Below are positions 1-11,588 of a stretch of DNA of 64,000 nucleotides, in pieces. The notes below the pieces were generated by a model. The model did no database searches. It saw only the letters and a list, made by a program, of their open reading frames with translations, and had not been told where the DNA came from. The translations under genes were made by a program, and so were the position numbers. The first letter of the stretch is position 1, and each line of letters starts with the position of its first letter. Origin of the DNA: Phytopythium helicoides (taxonomy: Eukaryota; Oomycota; Peronosporomycetes; Pythiales; Pythiaceae); NCBI GenBank assembly GCA_024867545.1, contig JANFNE010000013.1:620001-684000 (forward strand), written 5' to 3'.

Positions 1-354
1 CGGCTCACAGACCGCACGACAGCATCCGCTGGCACGCCATCAGTGATATCAGTGGCCGCAAGTGACTATGACCTGGAGGGCAACCGAAGTCACAGCACTG
101 GGCCAGAAGATGACTCGGACGAGTACTCGGATGAAGAGGATGAGGACGAAGAATCGGATGAGGAGCCCCGCATTCCGCTGAACGCGTCGCTGACCAAGTT
201 GCTCTGTCGGTTTAGCGCGAATGTGCTCATCGAAGACGAGGATGAGGACGAGGAAGACGACGACGTTCACGCACTCATGGGCGAAATGGACGAGTTCGTG
301 CCTATCATGGACTTCGCCGAGCACGCCCCCGTGGACGATATTGACTGCGCATGA
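1..354 (+). CDS. C-terminal part of an acidic protein (5' end outside window)
   Basis: The reading frame is open from the first base of the window and stops at 352-354, so only the last ~117 residues are seen. The sequence has two long Asp/Glu runs (about bases 115-165 and 230-265) separated by a short hydrophobic segment (residues LTKLLCRFSANVLI). No catalytic or zinc-binding motif is visible. Acidic tails of this kind occur in nuclear and chaperone proteins, but nothing here fixes a function. The opposite-strand frame over the same bases looks like a shadow of the GA-rich repeats. Confidence 0.5.
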   Translation, partial: RLTDRTTASAGTPSVISVAASDYDLEGNRSHSTGPEDDSDEYSDEEDEDEESDEEPRIPLNASLTKLLCRFSANVLIEDEDEDEEDDDVHALMGEMDEFVPIMDFAEHAPVDDIDCA

Positions 355-521
355 GCGCGCCTTCCCGCGACTGGCAGCGGGCCATATTTACGGACGGGGC
401 CTTTCTCCCAAGCGTGTTATATAATCGGGAATAGAGGCCAACCAGCAACCTCGCGTCCCTCCGTTGCGTTTGGATCTGGATTGACAGCGCAGACAATCGT
501 GAACAGTTGCAGGTGAGCGCC

Positions 522-3500
522 ATGAACGAGATCCGCGCGGTTGAGATTCTCCAGGCGAGAGTTCGCGGTCGCAGGTGGCGGCAAAAATGGCAAGCAGCTC
601 TGGTGCGTCCATGTGTTTTTCCTCTAGTGGCAATATTGAAGCAGATGGCTCACTTACTTCCCATGTGGTTGATCTTTGCAGCATGGGATTACTCGCTTGC
701 AGGCTTTGCAACGTGGCAGATATTCGCGTCGAGAGTTTATGTCTCTACTGGCGCTCCATCGACAGCAGGTACTGTCGTGGTCCGTATGGCATTGCCAACT
801 CACGCATAGGCTCTGATCTGGAAGTTGGCAACCACAGCGAGCACTTGATGCGGATACTGAACGGAGGCAGCATCGTATCTGGACAAATGAGCGGGTGCTT
901 CAGTTCCTGCGCCACACTAGCGCGAACGACCTGGCAAAGATTCGCACGTTTCGTCAGCGTCGGGCTGCTCGCACCATCCAGCGCGAGTGGCTGCGATCGC
1001 GAAGTGGACGCGTGAGGGTCAACGAGGAAGTGCAGGATCCTCGAACTCGTGTGTTCACATTCAGGTCCGTTCAATGTGAATGCGGTTGCAGCAGTGGATA
1101 CGAACGAGTCATCATACCCAGACGAGCTGTTCGGGCCACTACCGTCTTTGGAAGGCATAAAACTCGTTGGCCACGATGCGGAGGCAATGACGGAACGCCG
1201 TCGCAAGATTCGAGACCGGTACGTGAAGGTGACGGCAGTGTTCACTCAAAGACCGATCTAATTGCCCATGTTGACCGCTAATGTCAGGATCAAGACCAAG
1301 ATTCAGCAGCAAAAGGAGGAAGAGATCCGCGAGGCAACCACCAATGCGATCCAACCCACACCTCCGTCAACCCGGAAGGAACTGTGCGAGTCATTGCATC
1401 GCCTACGAGCCCATACGTGCAGTCGAATCGCTCACCATGCATCGACAATCAGAGCCACAGTACAGGAGAAGCGGCTTAAGCAGGCGCAGCTTGTGGCCAG
1501 CTGCAGCAACCGATTGACTCACCTGATATCTGAACAACCTCCACTTGTTGATCCAGGGAAAGACCCAAGTAAGGATATGGAATCCTGGAGTGATCGCCGC
1601 AAGCACGATGCCTGGAAGGCACATCAAGATGTCATTCACAACACAATCAGCAAGAGCCACTGGTATGAGACGCACCTCGCTGGAGAGATGCGCGATATTC
1701 GCAGCACGTACGCTGCGAATCCTTGGGAGTCGAGCAAGGAAGTGTGGACATGGCCGCGGAAGTCAGAGCCAACTTCTAGTCTTCAAGCCAGCACTGATGT
1801 TAACACAGATGGCGAGATCAAAAAGTTCCTCTTTGGAGAAGCAAGCAAACAACCGGTCGAAGACTGCGCGGCGTCTGCGTGGTGGACAGCACACTGCACT
1901 CAGTCGCATTTGTCATTTCTGTCGGATGAAAACCGACCGCTCAACGTCCGTGATGGAGATTCTAGAGAGTGGACACCCGAAGCACTAGCAAATCCTCAGC
2001 TGTGGCGCGTCATGGAAGCTGCAAAGTGTCGACAGCGAAGTGCTGACCACGCGCGCGAGCTTCGCTTGAAGCTGCTCACATGGACGAATTGGTTGCGCGT
2101 CGTGTCGCCCAGGTCGAGAATCAGATCCGCAGCAACACCGAAATCAAGCAGGAACTCGTGGAGCGAGAGCGACAGCGAGAACTTCGTCGCGTGAAGCAAC
2201 AGCAAGCGGCTGTGACTATCCAGCGCCATGCACGAGGGCACATAGGGCGAAAGCGAGCTAAGGAGCTGCATGCAGGAGGTTTTCGTCATGATTCGCGGCC
2301 GAGCAGTCCGAAGAGGAAGGTGCGAAGAATGCGGGTGTCAACGAGCTGTGCTCGAGTGCGCCGAATGTGTCGACAGTAGACGATTCTGTCCGCAGTGCTG
2401 GGTGCACGTGCACGCGACCAACAAGCGTCGTGCGCATGTAGCCATGCCAATTGTCGACCCGCTGCCTGTTTCTCAGCCAAAGATCACGATAAAGGAGCAA
2501 GACCAGCCGCAAAACAGCTCTACAAAGAATCAAGCAGAAGCTAGTCGTATTATCATCCCTTTCCTGCAATTGGAGAAGAAAATGGAGTACAAGAAGGAGG
2601 AAATAGAAGCAAGGGACCGAATCGCTGCCAGAGAAACCGCTTTAACTGATGTGGCGCTTAGAGCTGCTCACGCTTTAGAGACAGGAGTCGCGGCAGTTGA
2701 TGCGTCAACGCAGATACTGGAGAAGGTAGACTTATCGGGAGATATCTCAATGCTCCCGGAAGCAGTGAAGCAAAGATTTGACGAAAATCAAGCTCCTTCA
2801 GAAGCCACTGAGGCTTCAGAACGCGCAGATGGATCTGCGCCACGACTAAGTGAAAAGCAGGAAATTGACGCAACAGATACCATATCTGCGAACGAAGTAA
2901 GCAAGACCGAGATAAATCGACAGAAACCCACTCCAGTCAACGTGATGGAACAGACAGCAGTTGCAACGACGACGAGCGACGACGACACATTTTCAATAAA
3001 CATGGAAAAGGCTGGAACTTTCAAACCCAATGCTCAGCCATCGGGTCAGTTGATGGTCGAATACTGCACGACAAGCAGAGATGACTCCATTTTGTTGGAG
3101 AGCAAGGCTAATGAAGCTCCTGTTGCTTCTACTGAGTGTGTGGACTCTATTACAATCGTAGGACTCGCCTCCTGCGGCCCCAAAGTCGAAATTGAAGCAC
3201 AGACTATGGTAATAGCCACGCCAGGAACATTCGCCATGAACTTCGTTGAAGGAAGTGTGCCGCCTCTTTCTGACCCAGACCGTATCGCCTCAACTGACAA
3301 CGCATCTATAGCACACCATTCAGCAAACGAAAAGCCAAAGAAACGCACTACTGGCAAACCACCATCGCGTCCAAGTTTGAAAGATCGGATGAAGCAACTT
3401 GCTACGAACGAATCGGGGACACCCGCTAGTATCAGTGCAGTAGGAAGTAGGAAAGAAGTCGACTCGCCAACATCCATAGGAGATGTGTTGCAGCAGCAAC

Positions 3501-3562
3501 CCGCCATGCTTGACGCAGAGATCGCAGCTATTAAAAGCAACGACGATCAGGCGAACATTTGA
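522..3562 (+). CDS. IQ-motif and B-box zinc-finger protein (spliced, two frame breaks)
   Basis: Exon 1 (522-602) encodes 27 residues containing an IQ motif (AVEILQARVRGRRWRQKW). An intron 603-837 (GTGCGT..CACAG) leads to a second exon with another IQ motif (RAARTIQREWLR, ~960-995). A short intron lies near 1004-1064, and an intron 1219-1287 joins MTERRRKIRDR to IKTKIQQQKEE in frame. A coiled-coil-rich region follows, then a third IQ motif (AAVTIQRHARGHIGRKRAKE, ~2205-2265) and a B-box-like zinc finger starting CEECGCQRAVLECAEC (~2320-2425), then a long low-complexity tail to 3562. IQ motifs bind calmodulin or calmodulin-like light chains, so a calcium-linked scaffold is plausible. Two single-base frame breaks, near 2065 and near 2300, interrupt an otherwise coherent protein. 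Exon edges before 1219 are less certain than those after. Confidence 0.65.
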
Positions 3563-4373
3563 TTATGCATGTTGAATAGTATCGAAAGCAGCGGGAACCA
3601 GGATTGCTGTTTTTTTGCGTGACAAACCGCCTGCGTTTAGATGAGCACTGCTCACAAGCAGTCGTCACAATTGAACTACAGGAAACGAAACCAACCTGAT
3701 GGTCTTCAAAAGTTCGAGTTGCAAGAGCCGTCCGAGATATTCAAATCGTCATCGCCGCCATCGTAACAATATTGCTCAAACCTGATTAACCAACAAGTGT
3801 ACTCAGCTGCAAACGTAAATATAAGTACTAATCACGTCCTAGGTCGGAAGGCAGTCTAGCTCGCTTATACGCTCATCGAATGCTGCAATGCATGAACAGG
3901 AAATATGATTACCCGAATCAATCGTTGCCCCAGACGCTGGGGTCTCTCTCCAGTGTTCTGATTCGGTGATTATCACGCTCGGCAGCAAACCCAAAAGAAT
4001 GAACAAGAACGTCTTGGTCCTGTTGGTATATATCTGGTGGATCGCGGAAATGCGTCCGCATTGATAAAAACCTTCGACAAACGACCGAGGTCTTTCGGCA
4101 AGCACAACCAGTTTTGGGCAGCAATCGGAATATACCCGTGCCTTCTCGTCTTGGAATTCAAGACTAGGTCGCTTCAACCTGGCGTTATTGGAAGTGAAAC
4201 CGGTCGAAGGGCGGTTGGAAACGCTAAATGACGCGATTGTGAGAGATATCACCAAGAGAGCATATACATCTCAACGAAATTGCGACTCAAGAATGAATCA
4301 AATAGCAATGCTTATCGCTAGCGCCACATTGCTCGAAGCAACCAGGATCCCATTTCAAAAGAGTATTGGTTCA
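3563..4373. other. Intergenic region, no gene recognised
   Basis: About 0.8 kb between convergent genes. A 138-residue minus-strand frame (3839-4255) exists, but it shows no motif and no similarity to anything else in the window. A T-run at 3610-3616 follows the stop of the upstream gene. I see no RNA gene or repeat. Confidence 0.4.
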
Positions 4374-6565
4374 TTATGCATCGTTAAAATACCGCAAAAG
4401 ATCACGATCAAGCTCATCCTCGGTCGTGCGGTGGTGGAGGTGTTCATCAATCTCGAATTTGACCTCGCGGAACGCACGCTCCGCTGCAAACCCGAAAATT
4501 GACTTCAGGATAGGTTGATCCGGCATCACAGGCAGCTCATACATTGGTTTTGCATCGTCGATTTTGGTCCGCTTTGCCATTTTACCACGCTGTTGACTTT
4601 GTGTACCCCTGAAAATGCTGATGAATCCAACTCGGCATGAAAGTGGGAACGGCTCACGAGCACACTGTAGATCTCTCTGTTGAAGACGGTCTCGAACGCT
4701 AAAGCTAACATTTTTATCAACGATAACTGTAATCTTTGTAAGCATCATGTTCGAAGAGAGTGTTCTCAAAAACTTGGAGATGAATTTGGATCTTTCGGGA
4801 TCGTGCGAATAAGTAACCAGACGGCACTCAAACTCTCGCAAAGACCGTGAAAGCGGTGAATCTGGCTTAGCAAGCTCTTCCACGACTATGAAGTCATCGT
4901 TAAAACGACACTTAAGCACTTTCAACTGTACATTGAAGTCCTTGACGCCTTGTATCAGAGTGCTCGCATTGATACTGGTCCCTGTGATGATGAGAGACTC
5001 GAGCGATGGACAGCACCGCAAGACATCAAGAATGTCGAGAGTCCATGATCTGGGCAGATCTAGCTTCAACCGAGTCACTGACGCGCCAACCAACGCAAGT
5101 AAGCCGGGTATGCCTTCTGGTAGCTGTTCAGCTCGTTTGTTGAAGTCCAGGCTTAGGCTGACTAAATCGGTTGAGGACTGGTCATTACTGTCGCTGCTAT
5201 CGGAAACTGACTCCAAATCTTGAAATGACACTTGGCACAGTCCATATCCCGGAACCAAAGCTTGAGCAGTCTCGATTTCATCCGTGTTCTGACCCTCGAG
5301 CACGTATACACCGTCTATGCCGTCTTCGAGTACAAATTACCAGTTCCTGGCAACTCCTCGGGATCCATCGCTAAGAGGGTGATCACACTTCCCTTCTTCA
5401 ATGCAACCCGCTTGACGCTTGTGACTTGAGCGCAATTGTCCCCATGGTAATATTTCATGCTTATCAGGCGCTCAAGAAAGTAGGTGAACGGATCTTCTGC
5501 TGTCAGCAGCTTGGCTATCGCCTCCAACTCCATTTTTGAGAGGCAAACATTTTCGAGGACTACTTCCGATATCGAGGAATGGGAGCGAGCGTGCCTTGAA
5601 AACAGCGCAAATGCAACGCATTCCGAAATCCAGTTGTCCATATCCTCCAAGTCGTAAAAGAACAATTTCAAAGTCACATCTTCAACGCCGTGTGCCTCCA
5701 CAAGAGCAGTGCATAGTCGAGCTAGGTGCGTCACAAGATAAGATGATATCGAGAACGCCGCTGACTTTACAGCTCCTCTAATCAGAGTTTGGTGAAACAA
5801 ATTGCCGAGCCAGTCGCTATATATCGGTGGGTTTTCAATCGCCGTGAGAGGAGGTCGGTCCTCGATATTCAAGCAAACTCCTTCGAGCACGCTGTCTCGG
5901 GTAACGAGCTGGCAAATCTGTTGTGCGACTTTTGGTGTCAACCCCCCTTGCAACGCCTCAACTTTAGCTGACGAGATGTTGAACGAGCACTGCAGGTCCG
6001 ACGGCTGGAGGTTCACCGAGAAACTCCAACTACCGTGCTTGTCGTACAACTCGTGTAGAACGCGCAAGCCGGGATCTGCTGCTTCCCACTTGATATCGTT
6101 GATATCTGTGAATTCCACCAAAACGGGTACCTTCAACCCCACACCGATTTGTTGGCTTCGACTCGCAAGCTTTCGTATCGCCATCACAAGACCTGGCGCT
6201 GGCTTGTTGTCCAAGTCGCAGAACAGACGATAGAGCATATCAGCGCTCCAGTCTTTCTCTTCGCCGTTGCCAACTGTTAGTCGAAACCCGGTGGGTGACA
6301 CAATCGACAGATTTTTCCGCTTGAATAGGCAGGATCTACAGTAGTGCTCCAGCACATACTCCATCGCCCCACAGTCGACGTGAACAAGATGCGAGAGCAG
6401 CATCAGAGCGTTGCGGATGCCTCGGAGACGCGAAGGAGATGCTTCAATGGCTGCAGGTGCGTCCACTCGGATGAAGAGCTCATGGCCTCTTCTCCCTTCC
6501 TCGGGCAGTAGTAGGCAGCGCACAGGCCTGCACCACGGCTGGAGGAATCGCCAGCGCTCGTCCAT
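4374..6565 (-). pseudogene. Member 1 of the clustered ~720-aa family, one frame break
   Basis: Starts at ATG 6565 with the family N-terminus (MDERWRFLQPWCRPVR) and runs to a stop at 5315-5317. The same protein resumes in another frame (IDGVYVLEGQNTDE, then LVPGYGLCQV) and ends at 4374 after the family C-terminal block (LKSIFGFAAERAFREVKF). One missing base near 5318 accounts for the break: other members read straight through the equivalent point (TNVSGVYVLG in the copy at 19153). Joined, the two parts give about 725 residues, the usual family length. No other stop is present, so this is either a recent lesion or an assembly error. Function unknown; see the intact copy at 19153-21321 for the domain description. 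Confidence 0.7.
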
Positions 6566-6601
6566 GATGGCGCCTCAAGGCAATTTGGATTTTTCTTGGG
6601 T

Positions 6602-6625
6602 TATGTACCTATAAATCGGTACATA
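6602..6625. promoter_or_regulatory. Inverted repeat TATGTACC-N8-GGTACATA upstream of family member 1
   Basis: Perfect 8-bp arms (6602-6609 and 6618-6625) flank an 8-base spacer reading TATAAATC. It lies 37-60 bp upstream of the ATG at 6565, where a core promoter element or dimeric factor site would sit. Comparable GGTAC-type dyads occur upstream of other starts in this region. The regulatory role is inference. Confidence 0.3.
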
Positions 6626-6881
6626 TATTCGACCAGGCGAGTCGAGCGATGGATACCTCCCACAGTTGCGGTCACGTGTGACGCTTAGCAGGACCGTTAC
6701 GATGACGAGAACAGCCACAACGAGATGAAAAGGACGAAATCTACTTCTGCAGTGAATTGATTACGACTCAAAATGATCGATAAAACGCAGTGTTTGGGCA
6801 CTCAGCGTATGCAATGCCCTTCAAGCACAGCAGATGCATTAATAGTTCACATCTCCACCAGCTGACCAATGTTCTGATACC

Positions 6882-8993
6882 TTATGCAATTCGACTGAAA
6901 AAGTCCTCCATGGCAAGTGGAAATCGATACATGACCGTCGGTGTGCACGCCACTCCATGTTTTAGGTAGTCCCAGTTGTCTGATGACGCTTCTAAAAGCT
7001 TCGAGTGGGAGCTAGCCGAGAAAGTGGACTGTTTTCCTGTGAAGATCCGCTCGCGATCTGCACAATAAGGTGATCCAGCTGCTGAGATCCGTTCCGGAAA
7101 GAGTATATCGCCAGGAAATGTCAACCATTCGTCGATCCAGGGTGGAAATGAGGTGATGTTGGTCCCATCTAGATTAATACTTGTTAGTGTGACGGAAGGA
7201 TCCACCACAGCTGGTAGCTCCGTGATTAGTGTGTCCCGTAAGTCGATGGTTTTGACTCCAGGAAGCTCAAATATCGCAGCTGGTACCTCATCCAAAGGGT
7301 TTGATGCAAGAATTACACTTCTAGGAGTGAGTCGCAACAGTACTGCTGGTATTGTTTTGAAGTTTGCCGTGTCAAACTGAATGATCGCGCCTGGTGGCCA
7401 TTTGGAGTCAATATCGTCTGGAAGCTCGCGCATATTGGTAACTATAAATCCAAGGACAAAGAGTGTGGGTGGGAAGTCTGCACTTTGGAGTCCCAAAGGC
7501 AGTGTTCCATTTGGAGTGTTCACGCGTGTCAGCATAATAATTGAGATGATCGGGTGGTTAGTCTTGGTGAGAGCAGCATCTAAATCCCATTTTGTAATCG
7601 TTGAATTGTAGATCTTGATGATATTCAAGCTGGCGTAGGATTGGATAATAGATGGTATTTCCAAGGAGGGACAATGACGAATAGCTATCTCGGCCATAGA
7701 TATCGGATATACTGGCTCTAGTCGAGTGCGAATTTCTCCTTCGTCTCCAGCAATGCCATCTGAGTAGCAATTGATTAGCATCATCTTACAACAAGATTGC
7801 TTCACTCCCCATGGCCACACTTGCATGACGCATCCAGGGATCTTTGGATTCGACTCGGCCACAATGTGAAGCACCAAAACAGTCGTCCCCCAAACTGCAA
7901 ACATCAACTTCAGCAGCTTCGTGAGAACTGGATGGCTCTTAACTGCATCGCTGGACTTCTTCAATGCAACCAACGTTCGAGACCTCATGCGCTGCATGGA
8001 AGCAAATTTAGGGTCTGGTACAATCGAGTTCCAACGTTGTCTCCAGCCACTCTCACCAGTTTCGTCGAGAAGAGTGCCAACAAATCGCTTGAGCGTATTC
8101 TGTGTGCCGATCATGCCGACCGCGAAAACAAGCTTAGAAGCCAAATCTCCCCATGATGTGACGAAGATGAGCTGAAACTCGCTGGAAGCATTTGCTAACC
8201 ATATATCCTCGTACCATTTCGAACCAAAAAAGCTAGGTGAGTTTGTGTCTGCATCCTTGGAGTAGCTTAGTGCGAGTGCAAACGGCACACCCATCGACGA
8301 GGCAATATCGAGCACAAGATCACACAATAACGAGGCAAAGTACCGAGACACCTCCGATCGATGGAAGATCGAGTGCACCAGCGCCATCATCCAGCAGTTG
8401 AGAACAAGGAGTCCAACATAGAGCCTGTTGAGCGATGCATGCGAGAGACACTGGCTCATTCGGTAGGCTTGTAGAGTTTGCAGAAGCGTCTCCAGCATTT
8501 CTCGCAAAAGAAGAACAAGATCGAAGCACGGACCACTGACGCCGAGCAATCCTGTAGGAGAAAAGATCTCCTTGTATGCGGTGACAGCGACTCGTCGGAT
8601 GGATTGTAAAACACCACTGTTTGTAGATTTGTGCCTGAATTGAAGCGTATCGATGAAAGCAAACTTCCGCTTTCGAATCGATGAAGCGATCATTCGGAGC
8701 AGAAACCACAGGTGAAGAAATGCGATAGAGCCGTAGACTAGGGATACGGAGCGGTAGTGCGTGGAGTCGATACCAATATGATAAACACTGAGGAAATAGC
8801 TGACTCCGCTGTCTCTCAAGATCCAGTAAGCATATGCCGACAGTGAGAAGTATAGCAATGGCAGCACATGGAGTGCTACAAATACAGTCCAGACTACTCC
8901 AGTAACAGCACTCCACCAGAAGGTGAGGTGTCCTTTGTGGTTTATCACGACGAGTTCGCTTGAATCTGGTCCGATGGAGAAAGGAACAATCAT
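6882..8993 (-). CDS. Multi-pass membrane protein with extracellular-type leucine-rich region, copy A
   Basis: 703 residues from ATG 8993; the open frame extends further upstream only through a TTG, so 8993 matches the start of copy B (14773). The N-terminal half has several hydrophobic segments: one near residues 26-52, another around residue 85, and two to three more between about 155 and 300. A further hydrophobic stretch near residue 365 precedes a ~300-residue C-terminal region with Cys pairs and degenerate leucine-rich repeats (e.g. LPGVKTIDLRDTLITELPA and TLTSINLDGTNITSFPPW). No kinase or other catalytic domain is visible, so a surface receptor or scaffold is a reasonable guess. It is nearly identical to copy B over most of its length, in opposite orientation, with the clearest divergence in the first ~30 residues. 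Confidence 0.75.
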   Translation of the reverse strand: MIVPFSIGPDSSELVVINHKGHLTFWWSAVTGVVWTVFVALHVLPLLYFSLSAYAYWILRDSGVSYFLSVYHIGIDSTHYRSVSLVYGSIAFLHLWFLLRMIASSIRKRKFAFIDTLQFRHKSTNSGVLQSIRRVAVTAYKEIFSPTGLLGVSGPCFDLVLLLREMLETLLQTLQAYRMSQCLSHASLNRLYVGLLVLNCWMMALVHSIFHRSEVSRYFASLLCDLVLDIASSMGVPFALALSYSKDADTNSPSFFGSKWYEDIWLANASSEFQLIFVTSWGDLASKLVFAVGMIGTQNTLKRFVGTLLDETGESGWRQRWNSIVPDPKFASMQRMRSRTLVALKKSSDAVKSHPVLTKLLKLMFAVWGTTVLVLHIVAESNPKIPGCVMQVWPWGVKQSCCKMMLINCYSDGIAGDEGEIRTRLEPVYPISMAEIAIRHCPSLEIPSIIQSYASLNIIKIYNSTITKWDLDAALTKTNHPIISIIMLTRVNTPNGTLPLGLQSADFPPTLFVLGFIVTNMRELPDDIDSKWPPGAIIQFDTANFKTIPAVLLRLTPRSVILASNPLDEVPAAIFELPGVKTIDLRDTLITELPAVVDPSVTLTSINLDGTNITSFPPWIDEWLTFPGDILFPERISAAGSPYCADRERIFTGKQSTFSASSHSKLLEASSDNWDYLKHGVACTPTVMYRFPLAMEDFFSRIA

Positions 8994-9465
8994 CGTGGGA
9001 TCAATTCCAAACTTCTTGTTGAATGAAACGAGACGGAGAGTCTGCTCAGGTAGCGTCCACAAATAGTACAAATTGTACTTTGAGTTAAGCTTCTGTTTTT
9101 TAATTTAGCGTGTTAGGTCACAATGCCGTTCCGTTGCATAAAGTCCCGCTTACAATAATAGACTCGCTGTCGCCGCAATAAAAGTGGACCTTGAGTTTGT
9201 GAATCAAATTATTAGCAGACAATCAAGCAAGGGCTGAATCAAACATTTGGGAGGTCCGCGACAATGAGTTGTGAGGAGAAATCGTAAGGCAGGCCGACTT
9301 ACGTCCCAGAGTGATCTCTGATTGGTAGAAAATCGGTATAGTCTTGCCGTCATGACATTGAAGTTGATGCTCTGCAATCGATGCATTCATTGACTATGGA
9401 GTCTCCTGCTGCACACTTAGCAAATTCTACGCCCAACAACACAAATTGGATGACTAGATCGTCCT
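8994..9465. other. Intergenic region beside LRR copy A
   Basis: Holds the 5' flank of the minus-strand LRR gene. The bases just upstream of ATG 8993 resemble those upstream of the copy B ATG (both contain a TCATT..CAACAA..AAGAAGT-like stretch), so the duplication extends slightly beyond the coding region. No other gene seen. Confidence 0.4.
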
Positions 9466-10226
9466 TTGGACGAAGGTGAAGGCCGGGGTACCCGGCAAGA
9501 CGTGGAAGTGATGAGCGGCAGCGCGACGACGTCGACGGGTCCGAGCGGAGCTACGGTGGTTGGCAGTAGCACGTCCGCAAGCTCATCTTCGGGCGACGTG
9601 ACGGTGGTGTCGGGCGATATTCTGCGAGCACGAGCACAAGCAGCAGCAGCAGCTCGGTCCGTGTGTCGTCTGGTGCGTCGGCGTCTACGGCCGGTTCCGT
9701 GTCTGTGTCTGGCGGCGCGAGCAGTCAGTCAACGGGAGGTTCCGTGTCGTTGTTGAGCGGATCGGGTGTTTCCGGCAGCGGCGACGTGTCCGTGTCTAGC
9801 GCCGTGTCATCAGGAAGCAGCATGTCGGGTGCGGTTCGAGTGCAGTCTGGCTCGACTGTGGATGGCGCGTTGGGCGAAGTGTTGGTGAGCAGTGGATCAA
9901 ACGCGACGTCTGTTGGTGGCGCTGTGCGCGTTGTCGACGGCTCTAGCACGTCGGCATCCAGCGGCTCTGTGTTGGCGAGCGTAGGCGACTCTGCGAGCGG
10001 GTAGTCCGGCAATGTGTCCGTGAGCGGCGGTGTGTCGTCGTTGAGCAGCTCTGGTGGCTCTGTGCATGTGTTCGGCGGTTCTTCGTCGAGCGGCGCTGGC
10101 GGTGACGTGAGCGTGTCAAGCGGCAGCTCAAGCAGCGGTTTGTCTGGTGCGGTGCTAGTGTCAAGCAGCGCAGTTCAAGCCCGTGGAGAGCGGAGTTGTG
10201 TGTGTTTCAAAAGGCCCTGCATTTGA
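9466..10226 (+). pseudogene. Relic of a Ser/Gly-repeat protein gene
   Basis: Translation gives a continuous short-period pattern of the type G-x-V-x-V-S-S-G-S-S-x-S-x-S, roughly 15-20 residues per unit, over ~250 residues. Three lesions break it: a frameshift near 9620 (after VVSGDI), an in-frame TAG at 10002-10004 between ASG and SGNVSVSGG, and loss of the pattern after ~10175. The regular spacing of Val pairs and Ser/Gly turns suggests a beta-solenoid-like surface or secreted repeat protein. Whether a signal peptide once existed cannot be told, because the 5' end is missing. Confidence 0.6.
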
Positions 10227-10744
10227 AGGTGCGTCCGGGTCGGTGTGGATCACGGTGACATGAGCGTGTCAAGTGGTGGCGGCGGTGGAGTGGTGGCGAA
10301 GTGGCGGCCTATCTAATGCCTCAACACGATTGGCACTCTTACTGTGCATTTTGGCGAATCACACTGACAGTGAGCCCGTAAGGCAAATTTCCTACGAGGG
10401 TGCTCGCAAAACTCGATTTTGACCCCTGCATATGTGTTATAGAGGAAAGAGGGGTGAATCATTTGCTCGATGATGGAGAAAATAGGGTACTTGCCTTACG
10501 CATCACTCAAAATTCGTATGGAAGACTTACGAAATCGCATGACTGAAGGATTGTGGTGACCTAGTTCCCAGCGTTTCGGGAGGAACAAAAGAATAAAAGA
10601 AGCCAGCAATCGATAGTAAGCAGACATGTTGTATCGTTCTATGACTATACGCACTAGCATGAAGGATAACCATGAATGTTCGGTGATAAAGCGGAATGCA
10701 CGAAAAGGTATGAATTCCGTCCTTGAGACCAAGGAAACTGGAAA

Positions 10745-11245
10745 AACGTCTTCATGGTATCGAAATATACTGATAAAAGCAATTCTAAAAGACAGGGGGA
10801 ATGGATCGCGAGGATCTAGGAGATCACATAGTACCAATCCGCTCTGACAGTCATGTTCGACGTTTTCAGCAAAGTGCAACTTTTGAAGCGTTCTGTTAGA
10901 ATTGAGGGTCTGGAGAAGCTTAGACATCAAATGCTTCCTTTTGGGGTTGTGCCAAGGTGATATTCCAAGTCTCGCAACGACCGAATCTGACCTTGACTAC
11001 TCATTGAATATCAAGCTGTCATCCGATGCACATCGAAGCATTTTCCATTACGGAGTCCCGCACTCTTTTATGCTTAGTATCAAATCGTTTGTGTGATGAT
11101 GAGCTCCTCGAGTGATGGACAGCACCGGACAATACAGTCAACATCTAGAGCCGTATCCCATGGAAAATTGAGCTCCGGACGAGTTAGAGGTTCAAGATCA
11201 TTTCGAAGCTCAGACTTAGGCTGGTCAAGGTTTTAGCACGCGAGT
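10745..11245 (-). pseudogene. Fragment of the clustered family (C-terminal third)
   Basis: Minus-strand translation gives VRCCPSLEELIIT (~11098-11140), matching LRCCPSLESLIIT in the member at 4374-6565. Further on comes LLQTLNSNRTLQKLHF then DPFPLSFRIAFISIF (~10755-10920), matching the family pattern L-x-x-N-R-x-L-E ... P-L-x-C-R-L-A-F-L-S-V-F. The segments lie in different frames with stops between them, and the final I-F-x-F-A-A-E block is absent. The N-terminal two thirds are missing. This is a decayed copy, not a functional gene. Confidence 0.65.
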
Positions 11246-11250
11246 GGCTG

Positions 11251-11588
11251 GTACCCTTACTGTAATTGAGTGCAGGCTACAAATCGTTTGACTCTACACT
11301 CTACTCTGCGAAGCCTTTCTGGAATCAACGCATGAACTGACGCTTTTTGAGGATGCCGTCCTGTGTCGAACATTTGCCGTTCGTAGGGTTTCCGTCAGGT
11401 GGCATAGCCAACTGCATTATTGTGGCTCTCTCCGTCAAGCCACCACACGTGGCTTTCGCGACTTTGGGTCATTGTTGGGTTACGGGCTCAGCAAACAACA
11501 ATATAGACCCGCGTTCGATCAAGCACCACCACACAAGGACAAACACCAACTTATTGGGATACCACGTGCATTTCCTGTCGGGAGAACC
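11251..11588. other. Flank between family relic and hAT transposase
   Basis: No gene seen. The 3' end of the hAT element should lie here, but I could not identify a terminal inverted repeat or an 8-bp target duplication by eye. Confidence 0.3.

Noticed and set aside
3839..4255. Minus-strand 138-codon frame with a hydrophobic segment
   Set aside because: No similarity to the family next to it, no signal peptide context and no conserved motif; insufficient to call a gene.
9660..10160. Ser/Gly repeats read as a CRISPR-like or simple tandem array
   Set aside because: The repeat is at protein level with variable DNA units and no spacers of constant length.
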